Shown here in pieces: positions 58,619-64,000 of a stretch of DNA of 64,000 nucleotides. The notes under the pieces are model-generated. The model ran no database searches, had not been told where the DNA came from, and saw only the letters and a program-made list of their open reading frames with translations. The translations under genes and the position numbers were made by a program. Every line of letters begins with the position of its first letter. The first letter of the stretch is position 1. The stretch comes from Rugosibacter sp. (GTDB taxonomy: Bacteria > Pseudomonadota > Gammaproteobacteria > Burkholderiales > Rhodocyclaceae), in assembly GCA_030645365.1 (NCBI GenBank), contig JAUSMB010000041.1, positions 1 to 64,000 on the forward strand. Direction: 5' to 3'.

Positions 58619-59605
58619 ATGCTTGCCTACATCATTCGCCGTCTTTTATATGCTGTACCGATTTTGCTCGGAGTGAATCTGATCACTTTCGTGCTGTTTT
58701 TTGTCGTCAATTCGCCAGACGATATGGCGCGTATGCAGTTAGGGATCAAGCGCGTTACGCCTGAGGCGATTCAGAAGTGGAAAGCCGAGCGCGGCTACGA
58801 TCAGCCGCTCATCTGGAATGCCACTGCGGTTGGCTCAGCGGGTATGGCGCATCTGACAGAAACGGTATTTTTCAATAAGTCGATGCGTATGTTCGCGGGC
58901 GACTTTGGCCGTGCGGATGATGGCCGTGATATTGCCAGTGAAATCAAGCATCGGGCGTGGCCGAGCCTGGCGATTGCAGTGCCGACCTTTATTCTGGGGC
59001 TGGGCGTGGCGATTGCTTTTGCCTTGCTGCTGGTATTTTTTCGCGCGACACGGCTGGATTTTTTCGGCGTCGTGCTGTGTGTTGCGATGATGTCTATTTC
59101 AGGCCTGTTCTACATTATTGGCGGCCAATGGCTGGTGGCCAAGGTGTGGCATTGGGTGCCTATTTCAGGTTATGCCACGGGGCTCACAGCGGCAAAATTT
59201 CTTGTTCTGCCGGTGTTTATCGGTGTCATTGCCGGGCTGGGTGCTTCTGCACGTTGGTATCGCACGATCTTTCTGGAAGAAATCACCCGCGATTATGTGC
59301 GCACCGCCCGTGCCAAAGGCGCGTCTGAATCGGCGGTGTTGTTTCGCCATGTGCTGCGCAATGCGATGATTCCGATTCTGACAGGTGTCGTGGCGGTGAT
59401 TCCCACGCTATTCATGGGCAGCCTGCTGACGGAATCATTCTTTGGCATTCCGGGTCTGGGCAGTTACACCATTGAAGCGATCAACGCGCAGGATTTTGCT
59501 GTGGTGCGCGCAATGGTATTTATTGGTTCAGTCCTGTATATCCTGGGTTTGCTGGCCACGGATATTTCTTACACCCTGGCTGATCCAAGGGTGAGCTTGA
59601 AGTGA
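58619..59605 (+). CDS. yejB: ABC transporter permease (YejB-like)
   Basis: MLAYIIRRLLYAVPILLGVNLITFVLFFVVN; EAA loop; internal start at 58619 preferred. Confidence 0.88.
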   Translation: MLAYIIRRLLYAVPILLGVNLITFVLFFVVNSPDDMARMQLGIKRVTPEAIQKWKAERGYDQPLIWNATAVGSAGMAHLTETVFFNKSMRMFAGDFGRADDGRDIASEIKHRAWPSLAIAVPTFILGLGVAIAFALLLVFFRATRLDFFGVVLCVAMMSISGLFYIIGGQWLVAKVWHWVPISGYATGLTAAKFLVLPVFIGVIAGLGASARWYRTIFLEEITRDYVRTARAKGASESAVLFRHVLRNAMIPILTGVVAVIPTLFMGSLLTESFFGIPGLGSYTIEAINAQDFAVVRAMVFIGSVLYILGLLATDISYTLADPRVSLK

Positions 59606-59626
59606 GTTTTCAATGAGTTTTCAATA

Positions 59627-61075
59627 ATGTCACTGCCATTTCAAGTGGTTGTATTGTGGTCTGACGCCTTGTTTTTCGGCTTGATCACGGCGGTTGTCAT
59701 GCTCGGTATGTGTACCCGACGACAAGCGCCGCTGCGTCAATCCTGGGCGCGGGTGGCTAGCGATAAAGTCGCGATGGTTTCCGCGACCATACTGGCTGCG
59801 TTTTTATTCGTGGGGGTGCTGGATTCGCTGCACTACCGTGCTCAGCTGGATGCAGTTCCAGGCCAGGCTGTGGCGCAAAAAATAAACTATGCCGTCGAGG
59901 TGAATTCTTTACTGGATGTTCTGCTTGCCCCTTTGCGGTTGCATCCCGAGAAAACCTATTCAGCGCCGCTGGCAACGCATTTGTTTTCCAAAGAACCTTT
60001 GCCCGGCTCGATTGAGCGCGGCTTTCCGCGTTTGGCATGGGGTGGGGGGCATCTGGGGAAGGCACTGGAACATCGCACGATAGATATCGTGCAGCGTAGT
60101 GCGCTGGGCGCGGCAGGGGGGCTGCTGCTCTGGTTGATGCTGGTGTCAGCGATGCGCCTTCGCTTTAATCGACACAATCATGTCATTGACAGTGCTGAAA
60201 AAATTCCCAACGGGACGCAAAGCGCTGGCGCTGGTAATGCGGCGAGAAAAACTTCCCGGCGCGCGGCAAGCCATGCCGCGATGCTTACTTTGCTGGTGCT
60301 ATTTCTGATCATGGGCATCACCATGGCGTTAGGCAGTGGCTATCACGTGTTGGGGACAGATAAAGTGGGGCAGGACGTGCTGTATCTTTCGCTCAAAAGC
60401 ATACGCACGGGGTTGTTGATTGGCACGCTCACCACGCTGGTGATGCTGCCTATGGCTGTGCTGCTGGGCATTTTGGCGGGCTATCTGGGTGGCTGGGTGG
60501 ATGATGTGATCCAGTATTTATACACCACGCTGAATTCCATCCCCGGTGTGTTGCTCATTGCTGCAGCGGTGCTGATGATGCAAGTGGTGATCGACACCCA
60601 CCCGGATTGGTTTGCCACCTCGGCCGAGAGGGCCGATGCGCGGCTGCTGGCCTTATGCCTGATTCTCGGCATGACCAGCTGGACAGGGCTGGCGCGTCTC
60701 CTGCGCGGGGAGACGCTCAAGTTGCGCGAGCTGGAATTTGTTCAGGCGGCGCGCGCTTTCGGGGTCAGTCATTTCGCCATCATGCAGCGCCATATTCTGC
60801 CGAATCTGATGCACATCGTTCTCATTGCTTTGGTGATGGATTTTTCCGGCCTGGTGCTGGCCGAAGCAGTGCTCTCGTATGTCGGGGTCGGGGTTGATCC
60901 GGCGACTATCTCTTTTGGCACGATGATCAATGCGGCGCGCATGGAACTGGCGCGCGACCCGATGGTGTGGTGGTCGCTGGCGGCAGCCTTTACCTTCATG
61001 TTTATCTTGGTGCTGGCCGCCAACTTGTTGACCGATGCCGTGCGTGATGCCTTCGACCCAAGGACTGCGGCATGA
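59627..61075 (+). CDS. yejE: ABC transporter permease (YejE-like)
   Basis: LGTDKVGQDVLYLSLKSIRTGLLIG; GVSHFAIMQRHILPNLMHIVLI. Confidence 0.88.
   Translation: MSLPFQVVVLWSDALFFGLITAVVMLGMCTRRQAPLRQSWARVASDKVAMVSATILAAFLFVGVLDSLHYRAQLDAVPGQAVAQKINYAVEVNSLLDVLLAPLRLHPEKTYSAPLATHLFSKEPLPGSIERGFPRLAWGGGHLGKALEHRTIDIVQRSALGAAGGLLLWLMLVSAMRLRFNRHNHVIDSAEKIPNGTQSAGAGNAARKTSRRAASHAAMLTLLVLFLIMGITMALGSGYHVLGTDKVGQDVLYLSLKSIRTGLLIGTLTTLVMLPMAVLLGILAGYLGGWVDDVIQYLYTTLNSIPGVLLIAAAVLMMQVVIDTHPDWFATSAERADARLLALCLILGMTSWTGLARLLRGETLKLRELEFVQAARAFGVSHFAIMQRHILPNLMHIVLIALVMDFSGLVLAEAVLSYVGVGVDPATISFGTMINAARMELARDPMVWWSLAAAFTFMFILVLAANLLTDAVRDAFDPRTAA
60219..60244 (+). repeat. degenerate dispersed motif copy (3' half)
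   Basis: AAAGCGCTGGCGCTGGTAATGCGGCG inside yejE-like gene. Confidence 0.45.
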
Positions 61076-63126
61076 GTTTGCTTAACGTGAGCAATCTGGT
61101 CATCGACATTGGCGCGGCGCGGCCAGTGGATGGTGTTTCATTTTCGATAGCGGCGGGCGAATGTTTTGCGCTGCTGGGTGAATCCGGCTGTGGAAAATCC
61201 ATGACGGCACTGGCCTTGATGCGTCTTTTGCCTCCCGGCGCGAAGGTGAGCCAAGGGCAGATTGAGTTTGCCGGTACGCCATTGCTCACGCTGCCGGAAA
61301 ACCGCATGCGTCAGGTGCGTGGCGGCGGTATCGGCATGATTTTCCAGGAACCGGCCACCAGCTTGAATCCGGTGATGCGCATTGGGCATCAGATTGGTGA
61401 AGCACTGGCCCTGCATGAGCAGCTGCAAGGCGTGGCGGCGCGCGCTCGTGCGGTTGAGTTACTCACGCAAGTGGGCATTCCTGACCCCGTGCGGCGATTG
61501 GATGAGTTTCCTTTTCAGCTGTCTGGTGGCATGAAACAGCGGGTGATGATTGCCATGGCCTTGGCCGGGCGGCCGCGTTTGTTGATTGCGGATGAACCGA
61601 CCACAGCACTGGATGTCACGATTCAAGCGCAAGTGTTGGATGTGCTGGATGCCTTGCGCCGCAAGCAGGGCATGGCTGTTCTGTTGATTACCCATGATCT
61701 GGGCGTGGTGGCACGCATGGCGGATCGGGTGGGAGTCATGTACGCCGGTCAGTTGATCGAAGAAGCGCCGCGTGCGCAGTTTTTCGCTCATCCTGCGCAC
61801 CCGTATTCAGTCCGGCTATTTGCTGCCTTGCCCGATCCGGCAAGGCGTGGCGGGCATTTGGCCACCATACCCGGCAATGTTCCGCCGGCGGATACGCGCT
61901 ATACCGGATGTCGCTTTGTTGACCGGTGCCCCGAGGCGCTGACGCAATGCCGTGAGTCTGCTCCTGAGTGGCGCGCCGTGACTAGCGATCAGAAAATGCG
62001 CTGCTTTCTTGAGCGTTCAATGAGCGCAAAAAAAACCGACACAGAAAAAGTCGGCTCTGATGACGCAACTGCGCTACAAGGCGGTCAGGTAAAAAACGCC
62101 TTCCTCGCCGTAGAGGATGGTGATACGGCAGCAGAAGACAATGACGATGCGGTTGTACCACCTTTGCTCACCGTCAATGATCTGCACGTGCACTTCCCCA
62201 TTCGGCGCGGCCTGTTGCAACGCACCGTGGGGCATGTGCGCGCTGTTGATGGCATCTCCTTGCAGCTCAGGGCTGGACGCACCTTGGCTCTGGTCGGTGA
62301 ATCTGGCTGCGGCAAAACAACGGCAGGCAAAGCGATACTGCAGCTCATACCACCTACTGCCGGGCAGGTGTATTTGAACAGCCAGCCGCTGACGGGTTTG
62401 TCGGTCAGTGAGTTGCGTCCTTTGCGTGCGCAGATGCAGATGATTTTTCAAGACCCCTTTGCATCACTCAACCCCCGTATGCGGGTGGGCGATATTATTG
62501 CCGAAGGCATGCGTGCATTGGGTTTGCAAAAAGAATCACAAAAAGATACCACGCAACGTATTGCGGCACTGCTAGGGCGCGTGGGTCTGGGTGCGGAAAT
62601 GGCGAGCCGCTATCCGCACGAGTTTTCTGGCGGCCAGCGGCAGCGGATTGCAATTGCTCGCGCGCTTGCGGTTAATCCCGCATTGCTGATCTGCGATGAA
62701 CCCACCAGCGCACTGGATGTGTCGGTGCAGGCGCAGATATTGAATCTGCTGGCGCAGCTACAGCGCGAACAGCAGTTGGCTTTCTTGTTTATCACCCACA
62801 ACATTGCAGTTGTGGATTATCTGGCGCATGAAGTTGCTGTGATGTATCTAGGCCGCATTGTCGAGCGCGGCACGACGGATGAAGTATTGCGCAATCCCCA
62901 GCACCCTTACACCCAGGCACTGTTAGCCGCCGTGTTGCCTGTGCATAGGCCTGTTGCTGCCGTAACCCGGCTCACCGGCGAGATGCCATCGGCTGCCAAG
63001 CCGCCCCTCGGTTGCCACTTTCATCCGCGTTGCCCACATGCGGATGCGGCATGTCGCACAACCGATCCGGCGGAAGTCACAATCAGCGCGACGCATAGCG
63101 CGCGCTGTTTGAAACTAAAAAATTAA
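61072..63126 (+). CDS. yejF: dual-ATPase oligopeptide/microcin C-type ABC transporter (YejF-like)
   Basis: Two Walker A ([16 protein letters not shown]) and two LSGG/FSGGQ ABC signatures. Confidence 0.92.
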   Translation: MSLLNVSNLVIDIGAARPVDGVSFSIAAGECFALLGESGCGKSMTALALMRLLPPGAKVSQGQIEFAGTPLLTLPENRMRQVRGGGIGMIFQEPATSLNPVMRIGHQIGEALALHEQLQGVAARARAVELLTQVGIPDPVRRLDEFPFQLSGGMKQRVMIAMALAGRPRLLIADEPTTALDVTIQAQVLDVLDALRRKQGMAVLLITHDLGVVARMADRVGVMYAGQLIEEAPRAQFFAHPAHPYSVRLFAALPDPARRGGHLATIPGNVPPADTRYTGCRFVDRCPEALTQCRESAPEWRAVTSDQKMRCFLERSMSAKKTDTEKVGSDDATALQGGQVKNAFLAVEDGDTAAEDNDDAVVPPLLTVNDLHVHFPIRRGLLQRTVGHVRAVDGISLQLRAGRTLALVGESGCGKTTAGKAILQLIPPTAGQVYLNSQPLTGLSVSELRPLRAQMQMIFQDPFASLNPRMRVGDIIAEGMRALGLQKESQKDTTQRIAALLGRVGLGAEMASRYPHEFSGGQRQRIAIARALAVNPALLICDEPTSALDVSVQAQILNLLAQLQREQQLAFLFITHNIAVVDYLAHEVAVMYLGRIVERGTTDEVLRNPQHPYTQALLAAVLPVHRPVAAVTRLTGEMPSAAKPPLGCHFHPRCPHADAACRTTDPAEVTISATHSARCLKLKN
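62045..62070 (+). repeat. degenerate dispersed motif copy (5' half)
   Basis: AAAAAGTCGGCTCTGATGACGCAACT in the linker between the two ATPase domains of yejF-like gene. Confidence 0.5.
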
Positions 63127-64000
63127 CGCCGCGCTTTCTTTTTATTGGCCGGTTTTTTGGTAGATTTGCCCGATTTTCTAATGCTGACAGATACGCGATT
63201 GCCTTTTTTCATTGATTTTTTAGCACTGCTTTTTGCACCACCTTTTGCTGCCGCAAGGACACGTTTACCTGCTTTTTTGCCATGAGTCTTGAGTTTGGAT
63301 GATCGTTTTGAACTCACTTGCGGTTCATCGTCATCCACGGCGGCACTCATTGCCTCCGTGATAATTGTGCCCTTGCCCGGGACGAGCAAGCCATAACCTG
63401 GGGGGACTTTTGTTCGCTTGCCCAGGCCATTGAGTTGTCTGAGATAGGCCACGCTAATGCCATAGCGGCGGGCGATGGTATTCAGTTTTTCGCCGCGCGC
63501 CAAGGTGTGAGTGCGCCATGCGGAGAGTGGCTTGTCCTGTGCTTCGTGAGCGCGCAGATTATCGAGAAATACTTTGACTTTCTCGCTGGGAATCACCATC
63601 GGGCTATTCGCGCTATCAGGCATCACCGGGCGGTTGTAGGCGGGGTTGAGCGCGAGAAATTCCGTCACTGGGATTTCTGCAAAGCGCGCAGCCAAGGCCA
63701 CATCCATGTCACCAGTGCGTTCAATTACCTTAAAGTAAGGTCGATTAGGAATCGGGTCGAGCTTAAAGCCGAAGAGTGCGGGGTTTGCCACAATGTTTTT
63801 AATGGCTTGCAGCTTGGGCACGTAATAACGTGTTTCGTTCGGCATGCCCAAATGCGCATAATCCGTAGGTAAGCCCTTGGCTTGATTTTTAGCGATTGCG
63901 CGGCCTACAGCGCCTTCGCCCCAGTTATAAGAGGCCAGTGCCAGCTGCCAGTCGCCATGCATTTCATAAATGTATTTCAGGTAATCCAGTGCTGCCGTGG
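63123..64000 (-). CDS. MltD-like lytic transglycosylase with C-terminal LysM (5' end beyond window)
   Basis: ALASYNWGEGAVGRAI transglycosylase motif, LysM-like HTLARGEKLNTIARRYGIS; frame open to window edge. Confidence 0.85.
   Translation of the reverse strand, partial: TAALDYLKYIYEMHGDWQLALASYNWGEGAVGRAIAKNQAKGLPTDYAHLGMPNETRYYVPKLQAIKNIVANPALFGFKLDPIPNRPYFKVIERTGDMDVALAARFAEIPVTEFLALNPAYNRPVMPDSANSPMVIPSEKVKVFLDNLRAHEAQDKPLSAWRTHTLARGEKLNTIARRYGISVAYLRQLNGLGKRTKVPPGYGLLVPGKGTIITEAMSAAVDDDEPQVSSKRSSKLKTHGKKAGKRVLAAAKGGAKSSAKKSMKKGNRVSVSIRKSGKSTKKPANKKKARR

Noticed and set aside
1-64000. CRISPR arrays, IS elements, prophage or integrase genes
   Set aside because: No regularly spaced repeats, transposase, integrase or phage structural ORFs were seen on either strand.

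Overview
A 64 kb window from what looks like a betaproteobacterial chromosome (inferred from gene content only; no taxonomic search was possible). Left to right: the end of an exopolysaccharide glycosyltransferase cluster; a ~10 kb minus-strand aromatic monooxygenase super-operon combining a phenol hydroxylase (dmpKLMNOP-like) with a toluene monooxygenase (tmoABCDE-like), an alcohol dehydrogenase and a SnoaL-like protein; a divergent sigma-54 activator of the DmpR/XylR type, with a 45 bp perfect palindrome and a -24/-12 promoter between them; an HpaB-type flavin hydroxylase; a TodX/FadL-type porin; a two-subunit molybdenum hydroxylase with XdhC/MocA maturation genes; the 4.5S RNA; then housekeeping genes (dnaX, ybaB, recR, petABC, sspAB, ABC-F, glyQS, lnt, corC, ybeY, phoH, a yejBEF-like transporter, mltD-like) interrupted by a sulfur/metal module (ArsR-rhodanese, MBL hydrolase, MFS, Cu-ATPase) and a restriction-modification gene broken by an in-frame stop. 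The most striking unexplained signal is a dispersed ~26 bp bipartite motif, AAAAAGTCGGCGCT-(6 variable)-ACGGCG. It occurs 11 times with an invariant 13-mer core (AAAAGTCGGCGCT), plus about 2 degenerate copies, on both strands, both between genes and inside conserved genes in several reading frames. It behaves like a DNA uptake sequence rather than a mobile element.
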